Assembly (NCBI GenBank): GCA_017549105.1
Contig: JAFYVN010000006.1
Span: 62,001 to 126,000, forward strand
DNA: 64,000 nucleotides
Origin: Clostridia bacterium
GTDB taxonomy: Bacteria; Bacillota; Clostridia; Oscillospirales; Acutalibacteraceae
Direction of reading: 5' to 3'
The notes under the pieces are model-generated. The model was not told the origin of the DNA, made no database searches, and saw only the letters and a program-made list of their open reading frames with translations. Shown here one piece after another: positions 44,953 through 53,630 of this stretch (positions within the stretch are counted from its first letter, which is position 1; the number at the start of each line of letters is the position of its first letter). Made by a program: the position numbers and the translations under genes.

Positions 44953-46114
44953 ATTCTTCAATTATTTCAACCAGAACATCGATTGCGTTTTCGAGAAGCT
45001 CAAAAGGAATGTTAAGAGGAGGAAGAAGTCTTACCTTCGTTTTTGCGCTTAAAACAAGAACGCCCTTTTCCATAGCCGCCTCAATGATTTCTTTTGCAGG
45101 CTTTTCGCATTCGATTCCGAGCATAAATCCCTTACCCGAAACGCTCTTTACATTCTTGCAAGCAGAAAGTCTTGAAACGATATATTCGCTCTTCTTTGTG
45201 ACATCGGTGAGCAGGTTATCGTCGATTCTCGAAAGAATGCTGATTGCACCCGCACAGCAGATGGGGTTGCCGCCGAAGGTTGAGCCGTGGCTTCCGGGAG
45301 TTAGGATATCCTGAACCTTCTCGCCAAGCATTGTTGCACCAAGAGGCAGACCGCCCGCAAGACCTTTTGCGGTTGAAACGATATCGGGCATCACACCATA
45401 GTGCATATAGCTGTAAAGCTTGCCCGTTCTGCCGTTACCGGTCTGAACTTCGTCGATAATAACGAGCATATTCTTCTCTTTTGCGATTTCGAAAACGCCC
45501 TTGACAAATTCATCGGTAAGAGGAAGAACTCCGCCTTCGCCCTGTATTGTTTCCATCATAATTGCAGCGCATCCGTTTGCATCCGCAAGCTCTTTTACCG
45601 ATTCAAGGTTGTTAGCTTCCGCATAAACAAAACCTTCAGTGAACGGACCAAAATCGGTGTGGAAATTATCCTGACCTGTTGCTGCAAGAGTTGTGATAGT
45701 TCTGCCGTGGAAACTGTTTTTGAGAGTGATAATAGTTGAATTGCCCTCACCCTTATTTTTGAGTGCCCAAAGACGTGCAGTTTTGATTGCGCATTCATTT
45801 GCCTCTGCACCTGAGTTCGAGAAGAAAACCTTCTTCATTCCCGTTCTTTCGCAGAGCATCTGTGCAAGTTCTGCGCAAGGCTTTGTGTAATAAAGATTTG
45901 AGGTGTGACCGAGGAGCGATGCCTGAACGGTGACAGCTTCCACCCATTCGTCATCTGCCGCACCGAAAGTGTTGACGGCAATACCGCTACCGAGGTCAAT
46001 ATACTCCTTATCATCCTCACCGTAGAGCAGGGAGCCGTTGCCCTCTGAAAGCTCAACGGGGAAACGTGCGTATGTATTTGCAATATAATTTTTATCCGTT
46101 TCAAAAATAGCCAT
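44951..46114 (-). CDS. argD: Acetylornithine aminotransferase
   Basis: Class III PLP aminotransferase of arginine synthesis, 387 residues. Landmarks are GSGIAVNTFG (near 45), FSNSGAEANECAIKTAR (near 99), VIIDEVQTGNGRTG (near 214) and the PLP lysine in STAKGLAGGLPLGA near 243. ATG 46114 has AAGGTG six bases upstream and is preferred over 46138, which would overlap argB. It is ten bases after argB, last gene of argCJBD. Confidence 0.96.
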   Translation of the reverse strand: MAIFETDKNYIANTYARFPVELSEGNGSLLYGEDDKEYIDLGSGIAVNTFGAADDEWVEAVTVQASLLGHTSNLYYTKPCAELAQMLCERTGMKKVFFSNSGAEANECAIKTARLWALKNKGEGNSTIITLKNSFHGRTITTLAATGQDNFHTDFGPFTEGFVYAEANNLESVKELADANGCAAIMMETIQGEGGVLPLTDEFVKGVFEIAKEKNMLVIIDEVQTGNGRTGKLYSYMHYGVMPDIVSTAKGLAGGLPLGATMLGEKVQDILTPGSHGSTFGGNPICCAGAISILSRIDDNLLTDVTKKSEYIVSRLSACKNVKSVSGKGFMLGIECEKPAKEIIEAAMEKGVLVLSAKTKVRLLPPLNIPFELLENAIDVLVEIIEE

Positions 46115-46124
46115 TTGATTCACC

Positions 46125-46982
46125 TTATCCCTGGACAAACATTGTTCCGAGACCTTCGTCGGTTAAAGTTTCTATAAGAAGTGAGTGAGGAACGGTTCCG
46201 TCGAGAATGAACACCTTGCTTACACCTCTGCGGATTGCTTCGCCGCAGCAGTCAATCTTCGGAATCATGCCGCCCGAGATAATACCCTCGTGAACAAGCT
46301 GAGGAATATCGCTGACAAAGATTTTCGGGATAAGCGTTGAGGGGTCATCCTTATCTCGCAGAATGCCTGCAATATCCGTCATCGAAATCATACACTCAGC
46401 CTTAAGAGTGCCTGCGATTTTTGCAGCAGCTGTGTCAGCATTGATGTTATAAATATTGCCTTCATCGTCACAAGCTGTTGTTGAGATAACAGGAACGTAA
46501 CCCTTTTCGAGGAGGTCGAGAATCGGCTCGGGATTGATTTCAGTGATTTCACCGACATAGCCGAGTCTTTCGTCTTTTACCTTTGCTTTTATAAGCTGAC
46601 CGTCAGCTCCGCAAAGGCCGATTGCCTTGCTTCCGAGTCTGCCGAGAAGAGCAACAAGGCCCTTGTTTACCTTGCCTGCAAGAACCATCTGAACAACGTC
46701 AACAGTTTCTTTATCAGTAACACGCAGGCCGTCAACCCATTCGCTTTTCTTACCGATTTTTGCAAGCGTATCGTTGATTTCGGGACCTCCGCCATGAACA
46801 AGAACAACCTTGACACCGATGAGCGAGAGAAGTGCGATATCGCCCATAACGGCATTCTTGAGATCTTCGTTAATCATAGCGTTGCCACCGTATTTGATAA
46901 CAACGATTTTGTTTGAATATTTCTGAATATAGGGAAGTGCTTCAACAAGCACCTGACCCCTGAGATTATTTGTGATTTCCAT
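46125..46982 (-). CDS. argB: Acetylglutamate kinase
   Basis: Amino-acid-kinase-fold enzyme, 285 residues. VVIKYGGNAM near residue 27 and VLVHGGGPEIN near 60 bind ATP and substrate, and ISTTACDDEGNIYNINAD lies near 166. The N-terminal helix before the first strand resembles that of hexameric, arginine-inhibited forms, so feedback inhibition is possible but not provable. ATG 46982 gives a nine-base gap to AGGA; ATG 46988, two codons earlier, is too close to it. Third gene of argCJBD. Confidence 0.95.
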   Translation of the reverse strand: MEITNNLRGQVLVEALPYIQKYSNKIVVIKYGGNAMINEDLKNAVMGDIALLSLIGVKVVLVHGGGPEINDTLAKIGKKSEWVDGLRVTDKETVDVVQMVLAGKVNKGLVALLGRLGSKAIGLCGADGQLIKAKVKDERLGYVGEITEINPEPILDLLEKGYVPVISTTACDDEGNIYNINADTAAAKIAGTLKAECMISMTDIAGILRDKDDPSTLIPKIFVSDIPQLVHEGIISGGMIPKIDCCGEAIRRGVSKVFILDGTVPHSLLIETLTDEGLGTMFVQG

Positions 46983-47010
46983 TTTCATACATCCTTATTT
47001 TCCGCTGAAC

Positions 47011-48222
47011 TTAAGTTCTGTAGTCGCCGTTGATTTTAACGTAGTCATATGTCAGGTCGCAACCCCATGCGGTTGCTGAAGCATCGCCGCTCTTAAGGTC
47101 GATAAGAACCTGGATTTCTTTTTCGGTGAGAACTTCTTTTGCAATATCTTCGGAGAAATCAATACCCGCACCGTTAACGCAGACATCAACCTGACCCGCA
47201 ACAGATTTGAATGAAACATCAATCTTGTTGACATCAACATCCGCACCGCTGTAGCCGATAGCACAAAGTACTCTGCCCCAGTTTGCGTCAGCACCGAACA
47301 TTGCTGCTTTGAAGAGTGATGAGCAGATAACCGATTTCGAAACGGTGACTGCAATTTCTTTTGATGCCGCACCGGTTACGATGCATTCAAGAAGCTTTGT
47401 TGCGCCTTCTCCGTCGCCGGCAATCATACGGCAGAGATAAGTTGTAACCGCATTGAGAGCCTTGCAGAATTCGTCAAAATCCGCACCCTCTGCTGTAATT
47501 TCTTCGTTACCTGCCATACCGTTTGCCATAACGGAAACCATATCGTTTGTTGATGTATCACCGTCAACGCTGACCATATTGAATGAATCCTTAACATCTG
47601 CGCTGAGAGCCTTCTGAAGCATAGCGGGTGAAATTGCGCAGTCGGTGGTAACAAAAACAAGCATTGTTGCCATATTGGGGTGAATCATACCCGAACCTTT
47701 TGCGATACCGCCGATTTTGCATTCCTTGCCGCCGATTTCGAATGAATATGAAATAACCTTGGGAACGGTATCGGTTGTCATAATAGCTTCAGCTGCATCG
47801 TTGGTGTCTGCCTTAAGCTCCTTTGCCAGAGCGGGAATACCCTCTGCAATGGGAGTGATATCAAGAGTCTGACCGATAACACCGGTTGATGCAACGATAA
47901 TATCTGAAGCGGAAATATTGAGTTCCTTTGAGATAAGAGCACACATTTCCTCTGCAATTTCAATACCGTTTGCGTTGCAGGTGTTTGCGTTGCCGCTGTT
48001 GCAGATAACTGCCTGAGCATAGCCGTCGGCAACGTTATTCTTTGTTACGGTTATGGGCGCACCTTTAACGAGGTTGGTTGTGTAAACACAAGCCGCTGCC
48101 GCTTTCTTTTCGCTGAGAATAAGAGCGAGATCTTTTTTTGTTTTATTCTTTCTGATTCCGCAATGAACTCCGCTTGCGGTAAATCCTTTTGCGGCGCAGA
48201 TGCCGCCGGGAATTTGTTTCAT
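47011..48222 (-). CDS. argJ: Glutamate N-acetyltransferase / amino-acid acetyltransferase ArgJ
   Basis: Self-cleaving Ntn-like acetyltransferase, 403 residues, which recycles the acetyl group from acetylornithine and, in bifunctional forms, also acetylates glutamate. The cleavage site is in KGSGMIHPNMATML near residue 180, where the threonine of ATML becomes the nucleophile of the beta chain. No argA is seen in this window, consistent with a bifunctional enzyme. GAAAGGAT precedes the ATG. Second gene of argCJBD, 19 bp after argC. Confidence 0.96.
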   Translation of the reverse strand: MKQIPGGICAAKGFTASGVHCGIRKNKTKKDLALILSEKKAAAACVYTTNLVKGAPITVTKNNVADGYAQAVICNSGNANTCNANGIEIAEEMCALISKELNISASDIIVASTGVIGQTLDITPIAEGIPALAKELKADTNDAAEAIMTTDTVPKVISYSFEIGGKECKIGGIAKGSGMIHPNMATMLVFVTTDCAISPAMLQKALSADVKDSFNMVSVDGDTSTNDMVSVMANGMAGNEEITAEGADFDEFCKALNAVTTYLCRMIAGDGEGATKLLECIVTGAASKEIAVTVSKSVICSSLFKAAMFGADANWGRVLCAIGYSGADVDVNKIDVSFKSVAGQVDVCVNGAGIDFSEDIAKEVLTEKEIQVLIDLKSGDASATAWGCDLTYDYVKINGDYRT

Positions 48223-48241
48223 TCTTATTATCCTTTCAATA

Positions 48242-49180
48242 TCAGAGGTTCAGACCCGTTTTCGGGTCAATTCCCATAAGTATATTCATACATTCAACTG
48301 CGGCACCGGATGCGCCTTTACCGAGATTATCGTAGCGCGCAAGAAGAATAATTCTGTCTTCGTTGCCCTTCACGAGGATTTCCATGCCGTCGTTACCGCT
48401 CATTTTTTCAGCACAGAACATAGCATCATCGCCTGTTTCTTCTGTGTACTTAACAAAATCCGAGCCATATGTATTTTTGTAAGCATTAATTATATCACAA
48501 ATACCCTTGCCATTGCAAATGTTTTCTTTAAAAACAGGAACTGTAACAGCCATTCCGCTGTAATAATCCGCAACAATGGGGCTGAAAATGGGTGCTTTTT
48601 CGATTCCGGTTATAGCCTTCATCTCCTTGAGATGCTTATGCTCCTGGGTGAGTGCATACTGGCGGGGAGAGTTGAGATAAGACTCTCTTGTTCCGCTTTC
48701 ATACTGAGCAATCATCTTTTTGCCGCCGCCGCTGTAGCCGGTGATTGAGTGGCAGGTAAGAAGTGCATCTGCTGGAAGAATTCCTTCTGCAATAAGAGGA
48801 TAAACAAGAGCAATGAATCCGCTTGCGTGGCATCCGGGAACAGCAACACGCTTTGAATTCTTTATTTTTTCAAGATGCGCTGCCGAAAGTTCGGGAAAAC
48901 CGTATGCCCATTCGGGAAGTGTGCGGTGAGCGGTAGAAGCATCGATAACCTTAACATCAGGATTTTCAATCAGCGAAACCGCTTCGATTGCCGCCGCATC
49001 GGGCAGGCAGAGAAAAGCAATGTCGCAGGAATTGAGAGCTTCTTTTCTTGCGGCTGTATCCTTGCGAAGCTCCTCGCTGAGAGTCATTATTTCAATATCG
49101 TCACGGCTTGAAAGTCTTTCAAAAATTCTCAGACCTGTTGTGCCTTCCTTGCCGTCAATAAAAATCTTTGTTTTGCTCAT
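48242..49180 (-). CDS. argC: N-acetyl-gamma-glutamyl-phosphate reductase, type 2
   Basis: NADPH-dependent reductase of arginine synthesis, 312 residues, the short type-2 form. The nucleotide loop is DGKEGTTGLRI near residues 9-19 and the catalytic cysteine is in VPGCHASGF near 113. The segment GYSGGGKKMI near 148 fits the family. GAGG lies nine bases before the ATG. It heads argCJBD behind a consensus-like promoter with an ARG-like element over the -10 box. Confidence 0.95.
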   Translation of the reverse strand: MSKTKIFIDGKEGTTGLRIFERLSSRDDIEIMTLSEELRKDTAARKEALNSCDIAFLCLPDAAAIEAVSLIENPDVKVIDASTAHRTLPEWAYGFPELSAAHLEKIKNSKRVAVPGCHASGFIALVYPLIAEGILPADALLTCHSITGYSGGGKKMIAQYESGTRESYLNSPRQYALTQEHKHLKEMKAITGIEKAPIFSPIVADYYSGMAVTVPVFKENICNGKGICDIINAYKNTYGSDFVKYTEETGDDAMFCAEKMSGNDGMEILVKGNEDRIILLARYDNLGKGASGAAVECMNILMGIDPKTGLNL

Positions 49181-49206
49181 AACTATGTACCTCGAGAATT
49201 AATATG

Positions 49207-49220
49207 TGAATAATTATACA
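49207..49220. promoter_or_regulatory. Candidate ARG box at argC
   Basis: TGAATAATTATACA, one mismatch from the TGAATNNNNATNCA form of the ArgR/AhrC box, overlapping the -10 hexamer of the argC promoter. Confidence 0.5.
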
Positions 49221-49241
49221 GTTTTGTATGCATAAAGTCAA
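49213..49241 (-). promoter_or_regulatory. argC promoter
   Basis: On the minus strand TTGACT (49236-49241), 17-bp spacer, TATAAT (49213-49218). The 247-bp gap from argC to the XRE gene otherwise holds AT-rich sequence in which I see no gene. Confidence 0.75.
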
Positions 49242-49427
49242 GTTGATTTTGCATATTAAGTAATAATCGGCATATATTATACAATATTCCGACGCTATCG
49301 CTTTGTGTTTGTGCAAAAAGCATACTTTTTGAATTCGGAGCTCAGATACAAAAAACGAAGGCCTATCCGACACTCCGAACATCAGCATTGACAATCTTGC
49401 ATATTCTACCACAATATTAAATAAAAC

Positions 49428-49658
49428 TCAACCATTTTTATTTTTGGGATAAGGTTCATAAATATCTGTTCTGCCAAGCAGATAATCAACGCTCGTGCCG
49501 TAGATATCCGCTATCTTGCCAAGCGTTTCGGGTGTCATTGAATTAATGCCATTTTCATATGCAGCATATGTTCTGCGGTTAATAAAAAGCATATCTGCAA
49601 TTTTTTGCTGAGTCCAGTCTTTATCTTCCCTGAGATTTCTTATTCTTTCATATTTCAT
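49428..49658 (-). CDS. Small XRE-family transcription regulator
   Basis: 76-residue Cro/CI-type regulator, essentially a single helix-turn-helix domain: IRNLREDKDWTQQKIADML (residues 5-23) and the recognition helix NRRTYAAYENG (near 26-36), then YGTSVDYLLGR. ATG 49658 has GGGGTG six bases upstream; frame openness to 49703 would put the start inside the inverted repeat. It is divergent from a 69-residue secreted peptide gene, with a perfect 17-bp inverted repeat between them that is the natural candidate operator. Confidence 0.88.
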   Translation of the reverse strand: MKYERIRNLREDKDWTQQKIADMLFINRRTYAAYENGINSMTPETLGKIADIYGTSVDYLLGRTDIYEPYPKNKNG

Positions 49659-49685
49659 AATCATCACCCCAAGAAAAATTATAAA

Positions 49686-49727
49686 TGCCATAAATTCTGC
49701 CATTGACTTTTGGCAGAATTTATGGCA
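49686..49727. repeat. Perfect 17-bp inverted repeat, candidate XRE operator
   Basis: TGCCATAAATTCTGCCA (49686-49702), 8-bp spacer TTGACTTT, TGGCAGAATTTATGGCA (49711-49727), all 17 positions matched. The spacer holds the -35 of the peptide gene promoter. Confidence 0.85.
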
Positions 49728-49731
49728 TAAT
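49703..49731 (+). promoter_or_regulatory. Promoter of the secreted peptide gene
   Basis: TTGACT (49703-49708), 17-bp spacer, CATAAT (49726-49731), lying inside the inverted repeat. Confidence 0.65.
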
Positions 49732-49766
49732 ATATGTAAAAGAATTTACTTTAAGGAGGTGAAAAC

Positions 49767-49976
49767 ATGAAAAAAATCATTGCAATTGTTCTCGTTATGG
49801 CTCTTGTTATGTCTGCACTCACCATTTGCGGCTCTGCAGCATACGCACCCGACCAGTCTACAGGAGGTGTAATCGGTACATTCCTCGGAACAATCCTTTT
49901 CTCCCCGTTCATTATTATTGACGGAATCATATGGATTATTACCGGTGTTCACATCTTCTACCCACAATGGGATTAA
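49767..49976 (+). CDS. Secreted hydrophobic micropeptide
   Basis: 69-residue product with no family I recognise. Residues 1-27 form a signal peptide (KK start, hydrophobic core, probable cut after GSAAYA). The remaining 42 residues have a Gly-rich start (STGGVIGTFLGT) and a strongly hydrophobic middle (SPFIIIDGIIWIITG), ending in the aromatic FYPQWD. It could be a membrane-inserting peptide, a toxin-like or signalling peptide, or a small membrane regulator. A near-perfect ribosome site (AAGGAGGTG) and a terminator directly after support it as a real, well-translated gene. Confidence 0.78.
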   Translation: MKKIIAIVLVMALVMSALTICGSAAYAPDQSTGGVIGTFLGTILFSPFIIIDGIIWIITGVHIFYPQWD

Positions 49977-49985
49977 AACGAAAAA

Positions 49986-50024
49986 CAGGTGTCAATCCTT
50001 CTTCGGACTGACACCTGCTTTTTT
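49986..50024. terminator. Terminator after the micropeptide gene
   Basis: CAGGTGTCA (49986-49994) pairs with TGACACCTG (50009-50017), with an inner TCC/GGA, then CTTTTTT; A tract on the other side serves the convergent GH4 gene. Confidence 0.88.
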
Positions 50025-50029
50025 ATACA

Positions 50030-51313
50030 TTATTTATTGAAATACTGAGGAAGGAATTCCTTGTGTGCTTCTTTGAGTTCGTTGAAGCACTTGACGGTCT
50101 TTTCGTAGTCACCTACGAGGGGATGAACAAGAAGACCCTTGATTGCATAGTCGTCGTCGCCTGTGATTGCAGCCTTGACTGCGTACTTTTCGTATGTCTT
50201 GACAACTCTCATAAGTCCGACGATGTGGTCATTGATTTTTTCGGTTACGGGAACGGGTGTTGCACCGTCGGAGCCGATAACAGCTGCAATTTCAACGATA
50301 TCATCATCTGCCATAAAGGGAAGAGTGCCGTTATTCTTGATGTTGACAACGTGAACGTCTCTCTTGTTGTTGGCAATTGAATCGATGAGCGAAACCGCTG
50401 CAAGTGAATACTTGTGGCCGCCTCTCTTATCGAGAAGTGCAGGCTTTGTTACGATTTCTTCGTTCTGATACATCTCGAGAAGCTGTTCTTCGATTTCCAT
50501 ACAAACTTCTGCACGGGTCTTATCATCTTCTCTCTGATGAGCAAGCTTTGCCTCACGGCAGTAGTAATACTGAAGGTATGATGAAGGAAGACCCTGAACA
50601 GTCTTGAGGCAGTCGATTGAAAAGCCGTCGTCCTTGATATTTGCCATAACCTTGGGTGAGAAACCGCTTTCGATAAGACCGGGAAGAAGTTCTTCGCCAT
50701 TCTTCTTGACGGATGTAATCCAGCTGAGGTGGTTAAGGCCTACATATGTAATCTCGCTGTCTTCACCTGTGATTTCCTTAACATCGTCGAGCATATCGAT
50801 GGGAACATTGCAAAGACCGATGTTCTTTACGTTGGTGTGGTTAAGAATAAACTCGGTGATGATACCCGAGGGATTTGTGAAGTTGATAAGCCAAGCATCG
50901 GGGCAGATAGCTTCGATTCTGTCGCAGATATTTTTGATAACAGGGATTGTTCTCTGAGCCTTGAAGAAACCGCCGATACCGGTTGTTTCCTGACCGATGA
51001 GGTTATATTTCTTGGGAATGCTTTCGTCAAGGTGACGGCAGGGAAGCTTGCCTACACGAATCTGTGTAACAACAAAATCCGCACCCTGAAGAGCTGTGTC
51101 GAGATCGTCAGTGAATACTACTTCGCAGTCGTCACCGACATTCTTGAGCATTCTTACGCAAAGGTCGCCAACGATATTTCTTTTTCTTTCGTCGATATCC
51201 ATAAATGAGATTTTCTTGAGCTTGAGGCTATCCTTAGCCTTAAGAAAACCGTCAACAAGTTCGGGGCAATATGTGCTGCCTGAACCGATTACCGCTACAT
51301 TAATTTCTTTCAT
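50030..51313 (-). CDS. GH4-family glycosidase (6-phospho-beta-glucosidase-like)
   Basis: NAD- and manganese-dependent glycosidase, 427 residues. The Rossmann start is VAVIGSGSTYCPELVDG (residues 6-22). INFTNPSGI (near 145), the metal-binding cysteine in GLCNVP (near 170) and histidine in LNHLSW (near 200) are in place. Family members act on 6-phospho-glucosides by an oxidation-elimination route. Third gene of the unit that begins at 53545, after a BadF-type kinase and a GH109-like enzyme. AAGGAGAC precedes the ATG. Confidence 0.92.
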   Translation of the reverse strand: MKEINVAVIGSGSTYCPELVDGFLKAKDSLKLKKISFMDIDERKRNIVGDLCVRMLKNVGDDCEVVFTDDLDTALQGADFVVTQIRVGKLPCRHLDESIPKKYNLIGQETTGIGGFFKAQRTIPVIKNICDRIEAICPDAWLINFTNPSGIITEFILNHTNVKNIGLCNVPIDMLDDVKEITGEDSEITYVGLNHLSWITSVKKNGEELLPGLIESGFSPKVMANIKDDGFSIDCLKTVQGLPSSYLQYYYCREAKLAHQREDDKTRAEVCMEIEEQLLEMYQNEEIVTKPALLDKRGGHKYSLAAVSLIDSIANNKRDVHVVNIKNNGTLPFMADDDIVEIAAVIGSDGATPVPVTEKINDHIVGLMRVVKTYEKYAVKAAITGDDDYAIKGLLVHPLVGDYEKTVKCFNELKEAHKEFLPQYFNK

Positions 51314-51334
51314 TATAACCGTCTCCTTCTATAA

Positions 51335-52276
51335 TCAGTTTGCGTAATCCTGAAGAATCCAATTGATGCATCCTGTTACGGGCATTGCCTCAAGCTTGAT
51401 AAACTTGAGCTTTTTGCCGCTCATTGCTTCTGCTTTTGAGAGAAGCATATCAAGATAAAGCTTGTTGTCGAGCTTTACGTTAATTGAACCCGAAAGAACA
51501 ACTTCAACTTCACCGTCACCGAAATTCATCTGATTTGCGAGTGCTGAAATGAGCTGAGCGCCTCTTGTTGCCATTCTTTCGCAGTATTCGGTTGCGGGCT
51601 TATCGCCCTGCTTGACTGCTTCAAAGAAGAATGTGACCATCTTGCGGATGTAGTCGTCACCGTTTTCGCCCTCAATCTTTTCGATAAGACCGAGAACCTC
51701 TTCTCTTGAAGTGAAGCCGAATTCCTTATTCACCATATCGGTGATAAGTGTCTTTTCAAGACCGAGGAAAAGCTCGTTATAAACAAGACGGAAAGCTTCA
51801 ACAACAATGTTGCCACCGCCTGAAATATCGCCAGAGAAATCGCCGAGACCTGCAAGCTGAAGTCTTTTGCCGTCAAGATCAATACCGTTGCAGCAAACAC
51901 CTGTGCCGCAGTTGTAGCCGATTGCGCTCTTACCGCTTGCACCTGCTTTGACAACGATGAAACCGTCGTTGAAAACTTCAAAATTTGCAAGACCCTTTTT
52001 CTTAAGAAGGTCGCACATGATTTCGTACTGATACTGATGGTCGATACCTGCAAGACCCATAAGAGTGAAGCTTACGTCGGCAAGTGCAATGCCTGCCTTT
52101 TCGCAAAGCTCATTAAGACCTTTGATAATAATATCGCTTGCACCTTCAAATGCGGTTTCGATATTTTCGTGGTTACTGCCTGCACCCGTTACGGATGCAA
52201 GCATCTTTTTGTTTTCATCAAAGAGGGCAAATGCGGTTTTGGTACCGCCACCGTCAACACCGATATAATATTTCAT
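51335..52276 (-). CDS. BadF/BadG-type sugar kinase (N-acetylglucosamine kinase-like)
   Basis: ASKHA-fold kinase, 313 residues. The phosphate-1 loop is GVDGGGTKTAFAL (residues 6-18), phosphate-2 is GYNCGTGVC near 119, and an adenosine motif LSGSI lies near 265. Bacterial and eukaryotic relatives phosphorylate N-acetylglucosamine or glucosamine. It lies between the GH4 and GH109-like genes, with three bases to the latter, so the unit probably frees and phosphorylates an amino sugar. Confidence 0.87.
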   Translation of the reverse strand: MKYYIGVDGGGTKTAFALFDENKKMLASVTGAGSNHENIETAFEGASDIIIKGLNELCEKAGIALADVSFTLMGLAGIDHQYQYEIMCDLLKKKGLANFEVFNDGFIVVKAGASGKSAIGYNCGTGVCCNGIDLDGKRLQLAGLGDFSGDISGGGNIVVEAFRLVYNELFLGLEKTLITDMVNKEFGFTSREEVLGLIEKIEGENGDDYIRKMVTFFFEAVKQGDKPATEYCERMATRGAQLISALANQMNFGDGEVEVVLSGSINVKLDNKLYLDMLLSKAEAMSGKKLKFIKLEAMPVTGCINWILQDYAN

Positions 52277-52279
52277 AAT

Positions 52280-53545
52280 TTATTTCTCCTCTTTTTCTTC
52301 AAAGAAATCGTTGCAAACTTCGTCAAGGCAGAAGATGCCGCGTCTGTAGGGTTCTCTGTCAATCCACATACCGTTTGTGAAATCAGGGAAAGCAACAGGT
52401 GCGCTTCCGAGAGCAATTGACTGCTCTGAAAGGCAGGTAACAGCCATCATAACCGCTGTATCATAAACATCGATGGGGGGAACTGCATCGAGTCTTACGC
52501 TTTCAACAAATGCGCTGAGAACAAGGAAGTCCATACCGCCGTGACCGCCGTGGACACCTTCGGTCTGATATTTTTTCCAGAGGGGATGCTCATATTCTTC
52601 ACGGTAGCTTTCAAAACTGTCGGGATGATGCATCCAGTCTCCCTCAACGTGCTCTGTACGGTCTTCAATATAGATTGAATTGCCGTCTTCCATATAAATA
52701 CCCTTTGTACCCTGAACACGGTATGCTCTTGAATAATGTCTGGGGAGTGAGCAGTCGTGAGTAAGAACAACGGTTTCGCCGTTTGCGGTTTTGAGCATTG
52801 TTGTTACGATATCGCCCTGATTGAAATCGTAGTTTGCAAGGTCGTAATCCTCGCCCTTGTTCTTTTTGATCCACTCATTGAGACCCTTTGACTTGCTTGC
52901 CATTGAAACAAGCGAAACAAATCGGTTGCCTCTGTTGATACCGAGAACCTTTGTGATGGGGCCGAGCTGATGGGTGGGATAAAGTTCGCCATTGCGGAGC
53001 TGGAAGTTGAAAAGTCTGCCGTGTCTGTTTTCTCTTCCGAGAGAAATTTCATCGCGAAGGTCGTGCTGATAGCCGCCTGTCATATGAATAATCTCACCGA
53101 AAAGACCCTGCTTGACCATATTATAGATAGCCATTTCGTTTCTGTCGTAGCAGCAGTTTTCGAGAAGCATACAGAACTTGCCGGTTTCTTCACTTGTGCG
53201 TACAAGCTGCCAGCATTCTTCGATGCTTGCGGCACCACCTACGTCAAAAGCAACGTGCTTGCCGGCTTTCATTGCATCAATAGCAATTCTTGAATGGGTA
53301 ATCCATGTTGTTGCACAGTAAATTGCATCAATATCATCTCTTGCGAGAAGCTCTTTATAATCAAGATAAATATCAGGTTCTGTGCCTGTTTTTTCTTTAA
53401 CGATATCAAAGCCGTTCTGCGCTCTGTCCTCATATTTATCGCAAACCGCAGGCACTCTTACACCTTCACAGTCAAGAAGTTCACGGAGCATACCAGAACC
53501 TCTGCCGCTGATACCTATTATACCGATATTTACAAATTCCTTCAT
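52280..53545 (-). CDS. GH109-like NAD-dependent glycosidase (Gfo/Idh/MocA fold)
   Basis: 421-residue protein of the Gfo/Idh/MocA fold. Beyond the Rossmann start (IGIIGISGRGSGM, residues 7-19) it has blocks that match alpha-N-acetylgalactosaminidases of GH109: MLLENCCYDRNEMAI (near 128), GGYQHDLRDE (near 159), NGELYPTHQLGPI (near 185) and INRGNRFVS (near 203). Known GH109 enzymes are exported; this one has no signal peptide. ATG 53545 with GAGG upstream is chosen over 53611. An ordinary sugar dehydrogenase remains possible. First gene of the unit with kinase and GH4. Confidence 0.82.
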   Translation of the reverse strand: MKEFVNIGIIGISGRGSGMLRELLDCEGVRVPAVCDKYEDRAQNGFDIVKEKTGTEPDIYLDYKELLARDDIDAIYCATTWITHSRIAIDAMKAGKHVAFDVGGAASIEECWQLVRTSEETGKFCMLLENCCYDRNEMAIYNMVKQGLFGEIIHMTGGYQHDLRDEISLGRENRHGRLFNFQLRNGELYPTHQLGPITKVLGINRGNRFVSLVSMASKSKGLNEWIKKNKGEDYDLANYDFNQGDIVTTMLKTANGETVVLTHDCSLPRHYSRAYRVQGTKGIYMEDGNSIYIEDRTEHVEGDWMHHPDSFESYREEYEHPLWKKYQTEGVHGGHGGMDFLVLSAFVESVRLDAVPPIDVYDTAVMMAVTCLSEQSIALGSAPVAFPDFTNGMWIDREPYRRGIFCLDEVCNDFFEEKEEK

Positions 53546-53567
53546 GTTAAACCTCGCTATGTATAAA

Positions 53568-53598
53568 AAATAGTAACCGCTGAAAAAATCAGCGGTTA
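53568..53598 (-). terminator. Terminator of the DUF5685/J-like/membrane unit
   Basis: TAACCGCTGA (53574-53583) pairs with TCAGCGGTTA (53589-53598), followed on the minus strand by CTATTTTTTATAC. Confidence 0.82.
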
Positions 53599-53630
53599 TA
53601 TTATAAAACATATTATTAAAAAACGCAACC

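Noticed and set aside
49155..49412. 85-residue minus-strand frame in the argC leader
   Set aside because: It overlaps the argC promoter and start, has no ribosome site, and its composition is that of AT-rich noncoding DNA.
49767..49976. Class II bacteriocin call for the micropeptide
   Set aside because: There is no double-glycine leader, no YGNGV-type motif, and no immunity or dedicated export gene; a Sec-type signal peptide is the better reading, so I left function open.
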